Source of the DNA: Bacteroidales bacterium
Lineage (GTDB): Bacteria; Bacteroidota; Bacteroidia; Bacteroidales; UBA932
NCBI GenBank assembly: GCA_024402115.1
Contig: JAKSJQ010000017.1
Span: forward strand, 1-38,640
Reading direction: 5' to 3'
Length of the DNA: 38,640 bases
Positions 18,034 through 27,537 of the stretch are shown piece after piece (within the stretch, counting starts at the first letter, position 1; the number at the start of each line of letters is the position of its first letter). The notes below the pieces were generated by a model. It did no database searches. It was not told the origin of the DNA and worked only from the letters and a program-made list of their open reading frames with translations. The position numbers and the translations under genes were made by a program.

Positions 18034-19272
18034 CTATTTGCTGATCTGTGGAAGTTCGCTATGCACAGGTACGCCGTCCTTGAGGGTGAGCACGCAGCGT
18101 CCGCATACCTTCCAACCCTCGAAAGGAGTGCTTCTGCCCATGGTCTCGAAGTCCTCCGGATTGATCACATATTCCTTGTCAAGCTCGAACACGGCGATGT
18201 CGGCGCGCTCCCCTTCTGCGAGCTTTCCTCCGAGGGAGAAGATGCGGCGCGGATTGTCGCACATGAGTTCGATGAGTTTCTCTATTGTGATGACACCCTC
18301 CTTCACGAGTTTGGTGTACATCACTGGGAAGGCGGTCTCGAGACCGACGATTCCCATCATGCTGCCCCAGTAGCCCTTGCTCTTCTCCTCTGCGGTGTGA
18401 GGTGCGTGGTCGGTGGCAATGACCTCCACGCTGCCGTCCTGGATACCCATGATGAGGGCATCGCGGTCAGCCTTGGTCCTGAGCGGCGGGTTCATCCTGA
18501 AACGTCCCTCGTCGAGTCTGTCGTCCTCGGTGAGGGTGAGATAATGAGGTGCTGTCTCGCACGACACCCTTGCGCCTGCAGCCTTTGCCTGCCTTACGGC
18601 ATCGACGCTCTCCGCGGTCGAGACATGGCAGACATGGTAGCGGCAACCGATCTCGGCCGCCATCTTCGCGTCACGGCACACCTGCTTCCATTCGCTCTCA
18701 GAGCTGAAAGGAGGCTCGTCCATGTCCTCGCAGTGGGCGGAGATGACCACATCCTCGCGGAGTGCCATCCTCATCGCCTCCTCCATCCTGCTTCCTTCCT
18801 GCACTCCGCTGCCATCGTCGGAGAAGCCCATCACCTTGTCCTTCATCGCAGCCATGTCTACGACAGGGCCGCCGTTCCTGCCACCGGTGATGGTCGCGAA
18901 CGGAAGGACGTCGATGACAGCCTGCTCCCTGATGAGGTCGAGCTGCACCTGGAGATTCTCTGGAGAATCCGGAGCCGGATTGAGGTTAGGCATGGTGCCG
19001 ACTACGGTGTAGCCGCCACGAGCCGCTGCCCTGGAACCGGTGGCGATAGTCTCCTTGGCCGAATAGCCTGGCTCACGGAAATGAACATGGACATCAGCGA
19101 GGCCATAGCTGACTATGCACCCGGTGATGTCCACAACTGTCATCGAACCGTCAGGCTCGATATTTTCCGCGATACGGGAAACAGTACCACCGGAAAACAG
19201 GATATCTGAAATGAAACTATTGCCCCCTGTGATGAGACGTCCGTTCTTGAGAAGAATATTCCTGTTTTCCAT
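18034..19272 (-). CDS. pyrC: Dihydroorotase (class I)
   Basis: PyrC cyclises carbamoyl aspartate to dihydroorotate. This is a 412-residue amidohydrolase. Metal ligands of the class I family are visible: His62 and His64 in ADVHVHFREPG, the FSDDG acidic pair at 152-153, His180 (ISAHCED), His216 (CHVSTAES) and Asp288 (IATDHAPH). The length and the FSDDG motif (no visible carboxylated-lysine site) fit the class I enzymes rather than the 345-residue E. coli class II form. It is the second gene of the operon, 8 nt after purT. Confidence 0.95.
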   Translation of the reverse strand: MENRNILLKNGRLITGGNSFISDILFSGGTVSRIAENIEPDGSMTVVDITGCIVSYGLADVHVHFREPGYSAKETIATGSRAAARGGYTVVGTMPNLNPAPDSPENLQVQLDLIREQAVIDVLPFATITGGRNGGPVVDMAAMKDKVMGFSDDGSGVQEGSRMEEAMRMALREDVVISAHCEDMDEPPFSSESEWKQVCRDAKMAAEIGCRYHVCHVSTAESVDAVRQAKAAGARVSCETAPHYLTLTEDDRLDEGRFRMNPPLRTKADRDALIMGIQDGSVEVIATDHAPHTAEEKSKGYWGSMMGIVGLETAFPVMYTKLVKEGVITIEKLIELMCDNPRRIFSLGGKLAEGERADIAVFELDKEYVINPEDFETMGRSTPFEGWKVCGRCVLTLKDGVPVHSELPQISK

Positions 19273-19280
19273 GTATCGTT

Positions 19281-20465
19281 CTATAAGACTTTTATTTCAA
19301 GTTTAGAATAAGCTCTTTCGGCCTTCGCGAGAGCGAGCTCCACTGTCTGGTCGGTCGCCAGGATGACGCCGAAGCGTCGATGGCCGTGGACCTCCGGCTT
19401 TCCGAAGAGGCGAATCTGGACGCCTTCTTCCTCGAGCACCTTCTCGAGATTTCCTATCTCCACCTGGTCGCTGTCGCCTTCGACGACGATGGCCTTGCTG
19501 GCGCTCGGTCCGTAGAACCTTACCGAAGGAATAGGAAGTCCGAGGAGAGCCCTCGCATGGAGAGCGAACTCCGAGAGATCCTGTGATATCATAGTCACCA
19601 TTCCGGTGTCATGCGGTCTTGGAGAAACCTCGCTGAAGATGACCTCGTCACCCTTGACGAACATCTCGACTCCGAAGATTCCGTATCCGCCGAGGGCGTC
19701 GGTGATCTTCTTCGCGATGTCGCGTGCCTTAGCGATAGCCTCAGGGCTCATCGCCTGCGGCTGCCATGACTCACGGTAGTCGCCGTCCACCTGATGGTGG
19801 CCGACAGGCTCGAGCATGGTGGTGCCTGCGCAATGTCTGACGGTGAGGAGGGTGATCTCGTAGTCGAAGTCAACGAAACCTTCCACGATCACGCGTCCGG
19901 CTCCGGCCCTGCCGCCTTCCTGCGAGCAGTCCCAGGCCTTCTGGATGTCCTCAGGACGCTTGATGGTGCTCTGGCCGTGGCCTGAAGAGCTCATCACAGG
20001 TTTCACGACGCATGGGATGCCTACGGTCTCGACACCCTTGAGGAAGTCCTCGTAGCTATCCGCGAACACATACTTGCTGGTAGGGAGTCCGAGTTCCTCG
20101 GCAGCGAGTCTGCGGATGCCTTCCCTGTTCATCGTGAGGAGGGTGGCGTTTGCTGTTGGTGTGACATTGTAACCTTCCTTCTCGAGAGCGACGAGGGTCG
20201 GGGTCGCGATGGCCTCGACCTCAGGGATGATGTGGTCCGGCTTCTCGAGTTCGATTATCTCGCGGAGACGGGCGCCGTCAAGCATTGAAAGGGTGTGGGA
20301 TCTGTGTGCCACCTGCATTGCAGGTGCATTCTCGTAGCGGTCCAGTGCGATCACCTCCACGCCGTAGCGCTGAAGTTCGATTGCGACTTCCTTTCCGAGT
20401 TCGCCCGAGCCGCAGAGAAGCGCTCTTTTTGCGATTGGAGAGAGGGGGGTTCCGATCTTGGTCAT
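19281..20465 (-). CDS. purT: Formate-dependent phosphoribosylglycinamide formyltransferase (GAR transformylase 2)
   Basis: PurT makes FGAR from GAR, formate and ATP, replacing the folate-dependent PurN. From the ATG at 20465 the protein has 394 residues, the usual length; a TTG nine bases upstream is in frame but less likely. It is an ATP-grasp enzyme with [20 protein letters not shown] at the start, [18 protein letters not shown] in the ATP loop and [15 protein letters not shown] at the active site. Oddly, it heads the pyrimidine operon rather than the purine operon, which diverges from the same intergenic region. Confidence 0.96.
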   Translation of the reverse strand: MTKIGTPLSPIAKRALLCGSGELGKEVAIELQRYGVEVIALDRYENAPAMQVAHRSHTLSMLDGARLREIIELEKPDHIIPEVEAIATPTLVALEKEGYNVTPTANATLLTMNREGIRRLAAEELGLPTSKYVFADSYEDFLKGVETVGIPCVVKPVMSSSGHGQSTIKRPEDIQKAWDCSQEGGRAGAGRVIVEGFVDFDYEITLLTVRHCAGTTMLEPVGHHQVDGDYRESWQPQAMSPEAIAKARDIAKKITDALGGYGIFGVEMFVKGDEVIFSEVSPRPHDTGMVTMISQDLSEFALHARALLGLPIPSVRFYGPSASKAIVVEGDSDQVEIGNLEKVLEEEGVQIRLFGKPEVHGHRRFGVILATDQTVELALAKAERAYSKLEIKVL

Positions 20466-20500
20466 GTTGGTCAAAAATAATGATCAATGGTTTCGGAATA

Positions 20501-20530
20501 CAAAGTTAACCCATATTAAGAATGTTCAAA
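20501..20530 (-). promoter_or_regulatory. Promoter for the purT-pyr operon
   Basis: On the minus strand, TAACTTTG (plus-strand CAAAGTTA, 20501-20508) fits the -7 consensus and TTTG (plus-strand CAAA, 20527-20530) fits -33, 18 nt apart. The leader to the ATG at 20465 would be about 30 nt. A second -7-like match (CAAAAATA, 20472-20479) is too close to the start to be likely. Confidence 0.6.
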
Positions 20531-20536
20531 AAAATA

Positions 20537-20569
20537 TTTGACCAAAAATGAATTTTTGTCCTATCTTTG
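20537..20569 (+). promoter_or_regulatory. Promoter for the purE-purB operon
   Basis: TTTG (20537-20540) and TATCTTTG (20562-20569), 21 nt apart, form a textbook Bacteroides-type promoter. Transcription should begin near 20576, leaving a leader of about 170 nt before purE. No other -7 match lies closer to purE. Confidence 0.75.
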
Positions 20570-20587
20570 TGGCTTAAGAAAATAGAG

Positions 20588-20668
20588 ATGTTCCACTGCA
20601 CCAGAAAACGAAATCATTTCACGCCGGACGCGCCCAGTGTCCTGCGCCTGTGCAGGGCAGCAATATGA
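20588..20668 (+). CDS. Possible leader peptide 1 (26 aa) of the pur operon
   Basis: An ATG at 20588, about 12 nt after the predicted transcription start, opens a 26-codon frame that begins MFHCTRKRNHFTPD and ends in CRAAI before a TGA at 20666-20668. It is basic and cysteine-containing, with no signal peptide. Its stop overlaps the start of the next short ORF (ATGA). An AGAG sequence precedes the ATG at close range. It may be chance; conservation in relatives would decide. Confidence 0.35.
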   Translation: MFHCTRKRNHFTPDAPSVLRLCRAAI

Positions 20669-20721
20669 TGACGAAGCCACTACGCGGACAGCGCAGTGGT
20701 TTCTGCGTTTTTAAAAATTGA
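20665..20721 (+). CDS. Possible leader peptide 2 (18 aa) spanning the terminator hairpin
   Basis: Tandem ATGs at 20665 and 20668 overlap the TGA of leader peptide 1, an arrangement that favours translational coupling. The frame reads MMTKPLRGQRSGFCVFKN and stops at 20719-20721, running through the terminator-like hairpin (20692-20712). A ribosome on this ORF would disrupt that hairpin, so its translation could control readthrough into purE. This is inferred from layout only. Confidence 0.35.
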   Translation: MMTKPLRGQRSGFCVFKN

Positions 20722-20743
20722 ACTGAAATAATTTACTCAAGAT

Positions 20744-21217
20744 ATGAAGGTAGCTATCATCATGGGGTCTACAAGCGACTGGGGAACAATGTCAGCCGCT
20801 GCCGAAACCCTCAAAGAATTCGGCGTAGAGAACAGTGTACACGTGATTTCCGCACACAGGACACCTGACCTTGCAGCGGATTTCGCGAAGAACGCGAAGG
20901 CTAACGGTTACGGAGTCATCATCGCTGCCGCAGGCGGCGCTGCCCACCTCGGCGGCGTGCTCGCATCGATGACCACCCTCCCTATCATCGGCGTTCCTAT
21001 CAAGTCAAAGGCACTCGGCGGAATGGATTCTCTCCTCTCGATCGTACAGATGCCGTCAGGTATTCCTGTAGCGACTATGGCAATCGACGGAGCCAAGAAC
21101 GCAGCCCTCTATGCGATCCACATCCTCGCCCTCAACGATGAGGCTCTCAGTGCAAAGCTCGACGAGTTCCGCCGCAAGCAGACTCAGAAGGTACTTGACG
21201 CAACAATTGAATCCTAA
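20744..21217 (+). CDS. purE: N5-carboxyaminoimidazole ribonucleotide mutase
   Basis: PurE makes CAIR. The 157-residue protein has GSTSDWGTM (8-16), SAHRTP with catalytic His38, [13 protein letters not shown] and the class I hallmark [15 protein letters not shown]. Class I enzymes isomerise N5-CAIR made by PurK; class II enzymes carboxylate AIR directly. No purK is in the window, so PurK must be elsewhere or the class call is wrong. It is the first gene of a six-gene purine operon and lies 3 nt before purL. Confidence 0.96.
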   Translation: MKVAIIMGSTSDWGTMSAAAETLKEFGVENSVHVISAHRTPDLAADFAKNAKANGYGVIIAAAGGAAHLGGVLASMTTLPIIGVPIKSKALGGMDSLLSIVQMPSGIPVATMAIDGAKNAALYAIHILALNDEALSAKLDEFRRKQTQKVLDATIES

Positions 21218-21220
21218 ACC

Positions 21221-24200
21221 ATGAACACAAGATTATTCGTCGAAAAGAAAGAAGGCTTCAGGGTCGAGGCGGAGAGTCTCCGCAGCGAGCTCAACGAGAG
21301 CCTTTCGCTCAATCTCAGCGGCCTCAGGCTGCTCAACGTGTACGATCTCTTCGGATTCAACGAGGAACTCATCGAGAAATGCCGCTACAGCGTGTTCGGT
21401 GAGCTCGTGACCGACGATGTGACCGACGTGAATCCTATCAACGGCAGCAGCCACCTCGCAGTGGAGTTCCTTCCTGGCCAGTTCGACCAGAGGGCATCTT
21501 CTGCAGTGGACTGCGTGAAGCTCATAGACCCTGAGGCAGACATCAGGATACGCAGTTCCAAGCTCCTCATCTTCGAGCCAGCCCTCAGCGAGGCCGAGAT
21601 GGCGGCAGTCAAGCATTATTACATCAACGCAGTGGAGTCACGCGAGAAGGACCTCAGCCGTCTTTCTGACAGCGAGCAGGCCGACGTGAAGGCCATCCCT
21701 GCACTCGACGGTTTCCTCCAGATGAAGGACGAAGACCTCGCTCCTTACTGCAAGGAGAAGGGTCTCGCGATGAACGCAGACGACCTCCGCACCATCGTGG
21801 AGTATTTCACCCAGGAGGGTCGCAACCCAAGCGAGACAGAGCTCCGCATCCTCGACACCTACTGGAGCGACCACTGCCGTCACACCACCTTCACCACTGA
21901 ACTTCAGGACATCAACTTCGAGGAGTCATTCATCAAGGACGACATCGAAGGAACATACAAGCTCTACCTCGACCTCAGGGAGCAGCTCGGCCGTAGCCAG
22001 AAGGGTCTCAACCTCATGGACATGGCCTGCATCGGCGCGAGATATCTCCGCAAGATCGGCAAGCTCGACGACATGGAGGTCAGCGAGGAGAACAACGCAT
22101 GCAGCATCTTCGTGGACGTAGACGTTGACGGCGTCACCGAGAGATGGCTGCTCCAGTTCAAGAACGAGACCCACAACCACCCTACCGAGATCGAGCCGTT
22201 CGGAGGCGCAGCTACCTGCCTCGGCGGTGCGATCCGTGACCCGCTCTCTGGTCGTAGCTATGTCTACCAGGCAATGCGTGTCACCGGTGCAGGCGACATC
22301 TGGAAGGAAGTGTCGGAGGCCATCCCTGGCAAGCTCCCACAGAAGCAGATCTCGCGCAAGGCTGCCGCAGGTTACTCAAGCTACGGTAACCAGATCGGTC
22401 TCGCCACTACCCATGTACACGAAATCTACCACCCAGGCTATACCGCAAAGAGGCTTGAGATCGGTGCCGTCGTAGGTGCCGTGAAGGCCGAGAACGTACG
22501 CAGGGAGAGTCCTGCAGCCGGCGATGTGATCCTCCTCCTCGGAGGTCGTACCGGTCGTGACGGTATCGGTGGTGCAACCGGTTCATCAAAGGAGCACAAG
22601 GAAAGCTCTCTCGAGACCTGCGGAAGCGAGGTTCAGAAGGGTAACGCTCCAGAGGAGCGCAAGCTCCAGAGGCTCTTCCGCCGTCCTGAGGTGACCAAGC
22701 TCATCAAGAAGTCGAACGACTTCGGCGCAGGTGGAGTCAGCGTTGCCATCGGCGAGCTCGCCGACGGTCTCGACATCTACCTCGACAGGGTTCCTACCAA
22801 GTACAGCGGCCTCAACTCCACCGAGATCGCGATCAGCGAGTCTCAGGAGCGTATGGCCGTCGTGCTCGAAGCCAAGGACCGCGTGCAGTTCGAGCAGTAC
22901 TGCCGCAGCGAGAACGTGGAGGTCACCTATGTTGCCGACGTCACCGACAGAGGCCGCATGAGGATGTTCAACAACGGCGAGATCGTCGCTGACCTCTCAC
23001 GCGCATTCATCGACACAGCCGGTGCTAAGCACTACGCAAAGGTCACCGTATCCGCTGTCGAGGACATCGACCCATTCGCAAAGCCATGTGACAAGCCGCT
23101 CGCAGAGCGTCTCCATGCCCTCATGCAGGATCCTAACGTGACCTCGCAGAAGGGTCTCATCGAGATGTTCGACTCGACTGTCGGCCGAAGCACCGTGCTC
23201 ATGCCTTTCGGAGGTCGTCTCCAGACCACCGAGGCTCAGGTATCGGTACAGAAACTCCCGACCGACGGATATACCACCACCGCCAGCATGATGGCATGGG
23301 GCTACAACCCATTCGTATGCAGCTGGAGCCCTTACCACGGTGCAGCATATTCGGTAGTCGAGGCCTGCGCAAAGGTAGTCGCAGCCGGTGGTCGCTATGA
23401 AGGAATGAGGTTCTCATATCAGGAGTACTTCGAGAGGATGACCCAGGACCCACACAGCTGGGGCAAGCCTATGAGCGCCCTCCTCGGAGCTCTCAAGATG
23501 CAGATCGCTCTCAACCTTCCTTCGATCGGAGGTAAGGACTCGATGAGCGGAACCTTCGAGAAGATCAACGTCCCTCCTACCCTCGTTGCCTTCGGTATCA
23601 CTCCTGTGAAGACCGGCAACGTAATCAGCCCAGAATTCAAGAAGGCAGGCAACAAGCTCTACCTCGTAAAGCATACTCCTCTCGCAGACAGGATGCCTGA
23701 CACCGACCAGCTCTCAAGGAACTGGATCTTCGTCGAGGACGCAATCCAGGCCGGAAAGATCGTTTCCGGATGGGCACTCGGAGAAGGCGGTCTCGCAGAG
23801 GCACTCTGCAAGTCAAGCTTCGGCAACCTCATGGGTGCAGAGGTCAAGTACTGCGACAAGGCTCTCTTCAGCTACGACTTCGGTTCAATCCTCGTAGAGG
23901 CTACCGAGGAGCTCTGCTACGAGAACGCTCTCTATCTCGGTGAGGTCCGCGAAGACGGCAAGCTCATCATCAACGGCGAGAGCTTCTGCGTCGCACAGCT
24001 CATGGAAGAGTGCGGAATGAAGCACGACAAGGTATATCCTCAGACCGCTACAGCCCTCAAGCAGAACATCGTTCCTGGCGCAGCCGTCAAGAAGGAAGTC
24101 CTCAAGTACAAGGGCGAGCCAGTCGAGCATCCTACCGTATTCCTCCCAGTATTCCCAGGAACCAACTGCGACTACGATATGGCCAAGGGATTCCGCAAGG

Positions 24201-24925
24201 CAGGCTGCGTCACCCGTTTCGGTGTGTTCTGCAACCTTGACTCAAAGGCTATCTTCGACTCCATCGACATGATGGTGAAGGAAATCGACAACGCCCACAT
24301 CCTCGCATTCTCCGGCGGATTCTCACTCGGTGACGAGCCTGACGGAAGCGCAAAGTTCATCGCGAACGTGATAAACAATGCGAAGGTCGGCGACGCCATC
24401 CACAGACTCCTTGACCGCGGCGGCCTCATCATCGGTATCTGCAACGGTTTCCAGGCTCTCGTGAAGTCAGGTCTCCTCCCATACGGAAGGCTCGGTCATG
24501 TGACCACAGCATCTCCTACCCTCTTCCGCAATGACATCAACCGTCATATCTCGCAGGTTGCATCGACCCGCATCTCGACCAACGCGTCTCCATGGCTCGC
24601 AGGTCTCGAGGTCGGCGACGTCTACAGCATCGCCGTCAGCCACGGTGAGGGTAAGTTCGTGGTAAGCGACGAACTCGCAGCAGAGCTCTTCGCGAACGGC
24701 CAGGTGGCATTCCAGTATGTCGACGGCTGCGACCCTACCATGAAGTCGCCTTGCAACCCTAACGGTTCGAACGACGCGATCGAGGGTATCATCAGCCCTG
24801 ACGGACAGGTACTCGGAAAGATGGGACACCATGAGAGGTACGAGGACAACCTCCTCAAGAACATCCATGGCGAGAAGTTCCTCCCACTCTTCGAGAATGC
24901 AGTAAGATATTTCAGAGGTAAATAA
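21221..24925 (+). CDS. purL: Phosphoribosylformylglycinamidine synthase, large single-chain form
   Basis: PurL converts FGAR to FGAM using ATP and glutamine. At 1234 residues it is the long, single-chain form, with synthase and glutaminase in one polypeptide, as in Proteobacteria and many Bacteroidota, so no purQ or purS is needed. The N-terminal and linker domains contain [32 protein letters not shown] and GGKDSMSG mark the two AIR-synthase-like halves. The class I glutaminase at the C-terminus (from about 955) has [20 protein letters not shown] and the nucleophile Cys1074 in GICNGFQ. Leucine is almost always CTC, suggesting high expression. Confidence 0.97.
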   Translation: MNTRLFVEKKEGFRVEAESLRSELNESLSLNLSGLRLLNVYDLFGFNEELIEKCRYSVFGELVTDDVTDVNPINGSSHLAVEFLPGQFDQRASSAVDCVKLIDPEADIRIRSSKLLIFEPALSEAEMAAVKHYYINAVESREKDLSRLSDSEQADVKAIPALDGFLQMKDEDLAPYCKEKGLAMNADDLRTIVEYFTQEGRNPSETELRILDTYWSDHCRHTTFTTELQDINFEESFIKDDIEGTYKLYLDLREQLGRSQKGLNLMDMACIGARYLRKIGKLDDMEVSEENNACSIFVDVDVDGVTERWLLQFKNETHNHPTEIEPFGGAATCLGGAIRDPLSGRSYVYQAMRVTGAGDIWKEVSEAIPGKLPQKQISRKAAAGYSSYGNQIGLATTHVHEIYHPGYTAKRLEIGAVVGAVKAENVRRESPAAGDVILLLGGRTGRDGIGGATGSSKEHKESSLETCGSEVQKGNAPEERKLQRLFRRPEVTKLIKKSNDFGAGGVSVAIGELADGLDIYLDRVPTKYSGLNSTEIAISESQERMAVVLEAKDRVQFEQYCRSENVEVTYVADVTDRGRMRMFNNGEIVADLSRAFIDTAGAKHYAKVTVSAVEDIDPFAKPCDKPLAERLHALMQDPNVTSQKGLIEMFDSTVGRSTVLMPFGGRLQTTEAQVSVQKLPTDGYTTTASMMAWGYNPFVCSWSPYHGAAYSVVEACAKVVAAGGRYEGMRFSYQEYFERMTQDPHSWGKPMSALLGALKMQIALNLPSIGGKDSMSGTFEKINVPPTLVAFGITPVKTGNVISPEFKKAGNKLYLVKHTPLADRMPDTDQLSRNWIFVEDAIQAGKIVSGWALGEGGLAEALCKSSFGNLMGAEVKYCDKALFSYDFGSILVEATEELCYENALYLGEVREDGKLIINGESFCVAQLMEECGMKHDKVYPQTATALKQNIVPGAAVKKEVLKYKGEPVEHPTVFLPVFPGTNCDYDMAKGFRKAGCVTRFGVFCNLDSKAIFDSIDMMVKEIDNAHILAFSGGFSLGDEPDGSAKFIANVINNAKVGDAIHRLLDRGGLIIGICNGFQALVKSGLLPYGRLGHVTTASPTLFRNDINRHISQVASTRISTNASPWLAGLEVGDVYSIAVSHGEGKFVVSDELAAELFANGQVAFQYVDGCDPTMKSPCNPNGSNDAIEGIISPDGQVLGKMGHHERYEDNLLKNIHGEKFLPLFENAVRYFRGK

Positions 24926-24939
24926 ACAAGAAAAGATAT

Positions 24940-25965
24940 ATGGCACAGAGTTACGAAAAAGCCGGTGTGAATCTCGAGGCCGGCTATGATGTGGTAAGAC
25001 GCATCAAGAAGCATGTAGCATCTACCGAGCGTACCGGTTCAATGGGCAACATCGGCTCATTCGGCGGAATGTTCGATCTCGCATCCCTCGGCTACAAGGA
25101 GCCTATCCTCGTGAGCGGCACCGACGGCGTGGGAACCAAGCTCAAGATCGCGTTTGCGATGGACAAGCATGACACAGTAGGTATCGACGCAGTCGCAATG
25201 TGCGTCAACGACGTACTCGCACAGGGCGCAGAGCCTCTCGTATTCCTTGATTACGTGGCAGTAGGTCACAATGACCCTGCACAGGTCGAGGCTATCGTAG
25301 CGGGCGTCGCAGAGGGTTGCCGTCAGGCAGGCTGCGCACTCGTCGGCGGCGAGACCGCTGAGATGCCAGGCATGTACGAGGGTGGCGAATATGACATCGC
25401 AGGCTTCACCGTAGGCTGCGTGGAGAAGAGCAAGCTCATCGACGGTTCGAAGGTGAAGGTCGGAGACGTGCTCGTCGGCATCGCATCGACCGGTGTACAC
25501 AGCAATGGATTCAGCCTCGTCAGGAAGGTCGTTTCTGACAACAATCTCGACCTCGGCAGCACTTATGAGGAGCTCGGCGAGAGGACTCTCGGCGACGCGC
25601 TCATCTGCCCTACCCGCATCTACGTGAAGCAGGTACTCGACGTGATCCGCAACTGCGACGTTCACGGCGTGGCTCACATCACCGGCGGCGGCTTCGACGA
25701 GAACATCCCACGCATCCTCCAGGACGGCATGGGTCTCGCGATCAAGGAAGGAAGCTGGGAGATCCTCCCTATCTTCCGTCTCCTCGAGAAGTACGGTCAG
25801 ATCCCTCACCGTGAGATGTTCAACATCTTCAACATGGGTATCGGTATGGTACTCGCGATGGACGAGTCTGAGGCTCCAAAGGCAATCGAGATCCTCAAGG
25901 CACATGGCGAGAAGGCCTCTGTAATCGGTACGATCACCGACAGCGGCAAGGTAGTAATCGAATAA
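24940..25965 (+). CDS. purM: Phosphoribosylformylglycinamidine cyclo-ligase (AIR synthetase)
   Basis: PurM closes the imidazole ring of FGAM with ATP to give AIR. The 341 residues are of normal length. Motifs: [15 protein letters not shown] at the N-terminus, [15 protein letters not shown] (about 55-69), [32 protein letters not shown], and [13 protein letters not shown] in the second domain. It lies 14 nt after purL, with AAGAAAAG shortly before the start, and is followed by purH. Confidence 0.97.
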   Translation: MAQSYEKAGVNLEAGYDVVRRIKKHVASTERTGSMGNIGSFGGMFDLASLGYKEPILVSGTDGVGTKLKIAFAMDKHDTVGIDAVAMCVNDVLAQGAEPLVFLDYVAVGHNDPAQVEAIVAGVAEGCRQAGCALVGGETAEMPGMYEGGEYDIAGFTVGCVEKSKLIDGSKVKVGDVLVGIASTGVHSNGFSLVRKVVSDNNLDLGSTYEELGERTLGDALICPTRIYVKQVLDVIRNCDVHGVAHITGGGFDENIPRILQDGMGLAIKEGSWEILPIFRLLEKYGQIPHREMFNIFNMGIGMVLAMDESEAPKAIEILKAHGEKASVIGTITDSGKVVIE

Positions 25966-25980
25966 ACGAAACTTGACAAT

Positions 25981-27534
25981 ATGAGAAGAGCACTTTTCAG
26001 TGTAAGCGACAAGACCGGAGTGGTCGAGTTCGCATCTGAGCTCGTTAAGCTCGGATGGGAGAGCCTCGCCACCGGCGGCACCCAGAAGCTCCTCGAGAGC
26101 AACGGCGTAAAGACTATAGGCATCAGCGAGATAACAGGATTCCCTGAGATCTGCGACGGCCGCGTAAAGACACTCCATCCAAAGGTACACGGCGGTCTCC
26201 TCGGCCGCAGGGATCTTGAGAGCCATCGCGCGCAGCTCAAGGAGAACGGCATCGAGTACATCGACCTCGTATGCGTGAACCTCTACCCATTCGCAGCGAC
26301 CATCGCGAAGCCGGACGTGACCATGGAGGATGCAATCGAGCACATCGACATCGGAGGTCCTTCAATGGTACGTTCCGCTGCCAAGAACTGGGAGTCAGTG
26401 ACCATCGTGGTCAATCCTGAGGACTACGCAGTCGTAATCGACGAGCTCAAGGCCGAGGGCGACACCAAGAAGGAGACCCGTCTCCAGCTCTCTGCGAAGG
26501 CATACACCCACACCGCAGAGTACGATATGATGATCGCAGCGTGGATGCGCAAGGCTGCAGGTCTCAACGAGAAGCTTTTCCTCGAGTATGACCTCAAGCA
26601 GAGCCTCCGCTACGGTGAGAATCCTCACCAGAGCGCCAAGTTCTTCGCTTCCCTCAAGCCTGTGCCGTTCTCTCTCGCGACCGCAGAGCAGCTCAACGGA
26701 AAGGAGCTTTCATACAACAATATCCAGGACGCAAACGCAGCCCTCAACATCGTACGCGAGTTCGACGCACCATTCTGCGTAGGTCTCAAGCACATGAACC
26801 CTTGCGGTGCTGCAATCGGCAAGGACATCACCGAGGCATGGACCAAGGCTTACGAGGCTGACAAGGTCAGCATCTTCGGCGGCATCGTGGCAGTTAACCG
26901 CGAGCTCACCAGGGAGGTCGCAGAGCTCATGAAGCCTATCTTCCTCGAGATCATCATGGCACCTTCATTCTCTGAGGGCGCTCTCGAGGTGCTCTGCACC
27001 AAGAAGAATCTCCGCCTCCTCAAGGTTGACATGACCAAGACCACTGAGCCTCAGATGCAGTACGTCAGCATGAACGGCGGCATCCTCGTCCAGGAGCAGG
27101 ACATCGACATCATCAAGCCTACCGCTGAGATGTGCGTCACCGAGACCAAGCCTACCGAGGCTCAGCTCATCGACCTCGACTTCGCATGGAAGATCGTAAA
27201 GCACGTGAAGTCCAACGCCATCGTCGTCGTTAAGGACGGACAGACCCTCGGAGTAGGTGCAGGTCAGATGAACCGCGTCGGTTCTGCAGCCATCGCCATC
27301 AAGCAGGCTGAGGAGACTCTCGCCGCTGCCGGCAAGGACATCAGGAACGAAGGTCTCGTGATGGGTTCAGACGCATTCTTCCCATTCGGTGACAGCGTGG
27401 AGACCGCAGCGAAGTACGGAGTCAAGGCTATCGTACAGCCAGGCGGCAGCGTTCGTGACCAGGAGAGCATCGACGCAGCGAATGCCAACGGCATCACAAT
27501 GTTGTTCACAGGTGAAAGACACTTCAAGCATTAA
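25981..27534 (+). CDS. purH: Bifunctional AICAR transformylase / IMP cyclohydrolase
   Basis: PurH performs the last two steps to IMP. The N-terminal MGS-like cyclohydrolase domain (1 to about 195) has FSVSDKTGVVEFA, ATGGTQKLL and GRVKTLHPKVHGGLLGRR. The C-terminal transformylase domain has RYGENPHQ and the catalytic Lys270-His271 pair in GLKHMNPCGAA. The end, VMGSDAFFPFGDSVE then IVQPGGSVRDQE, is standard. The length of 517 is typical. The transformylase half uses 10-formyl-THF, in contrast to the formate-dependent PurT of this strain. Confidence 0.97.
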   Translation: MRRALFSVSDKTGVVEFASELVKLGWESLATGGTQKLLESNGVKTIGISEITGFPEICDGRVKTLHPKVHGGLLGRRDLESHRAQLKENGIEYIDLVCVNLYPFAATIAKPDVTMEDAIEHIDIGGPSMVRSAAKNWESVTIVVNPEDYAVVIDELKAEGDTKKETRLQLSAKAYTHTAEYDMMIAAWMRKAAGLNEKLFLEYDLKQSLRYGENPHQSAKFFASLKPVPFSLATAEQLNGKELSYNNIQDANAALNIVREFDAPFCVGLKHMNPCGAAIGKDITEAWTKAYEADKVSIFGGIVAVNRELTREVAELMKPIFLEIIMAPSFSEGALEVLCTKKNLRLLKVDMTKTTEPQMQYVSMNGGILVQEQDIDIIKPTAEMCVTETKPTEAQLIDLDFAWKIVKHVKSNAIVVVKDGQTLGVGAGQMNRVGSAAIAIKQAEETLAAAGKDIRNEGLVMGSDAFFPFGDSVETAAKYGVKAIVQPGGSVRDQESIDAANANGITMLFTGERHFKH

Positions 27535-27537
27535 TAT

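Larger units (their letters stand above)
20576..20743 (+). promoter_or_regulatory. Structured pur operon leader, candidate attenuator
   Basis: The leader can fold in competing ways. CCACTGC (20593-20599) can pair long-range with GCAGTGG (20693-20699). The same 3' strand can instead pair locally as CCACTaCGC/GCGcAGTGG (20677-20685 with 20691-20699). Or CGCAG/CTGCG (20692-20696 with 20703-20707) can form a hairpin followed by five Ts, a terminator-like element. ATCAT (20613-20617) pairs with ATGAT (20665-20669), and CCTGC/GCAGG forms a hairpin at 20641-20656. Two overlapping short ORFs lie in the same stretch. I recognise no known riboswitch class. The attenuator idea is inference from these overlaps. 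Confidence 0.55.

Noticed and set aside
17986..19209. 407-codon open frame on the plus strand opposite pyrC
   Set aside because: It is antisense to an unmistakable dihydroorotase and its protein is low-complexity His/Asp/Val-rich, typical of a shadow frame.
20472..20474. TTG as the start codon of purT
   Set aside because: It adds only three residues (MTN) before an in-frame ATG at 20465 that matches the usual N-terminus; the ATG was preferred.
20576..20743. pur leader as a ZTP (pfl), purine or PRPP riboswitch, or as 6S RNA
   Set aside because: I could not place the conserved core of any of these classes. A 6S-like bubble can be drawn (outer CCACTGC/GCAGTGG, inner ATCAT/ATGAT), but the RNA is short for 6S, so I kept it unassigned.
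25057..26343. 428-codon open frame on the minus strand opposite purM and purH
   Set aside because: It lies wholly antisense to two certain genes, has no family motif, and its codon pattern mirrors the CTC/GAG-rich coding strand. Long antisense frames are expected here.
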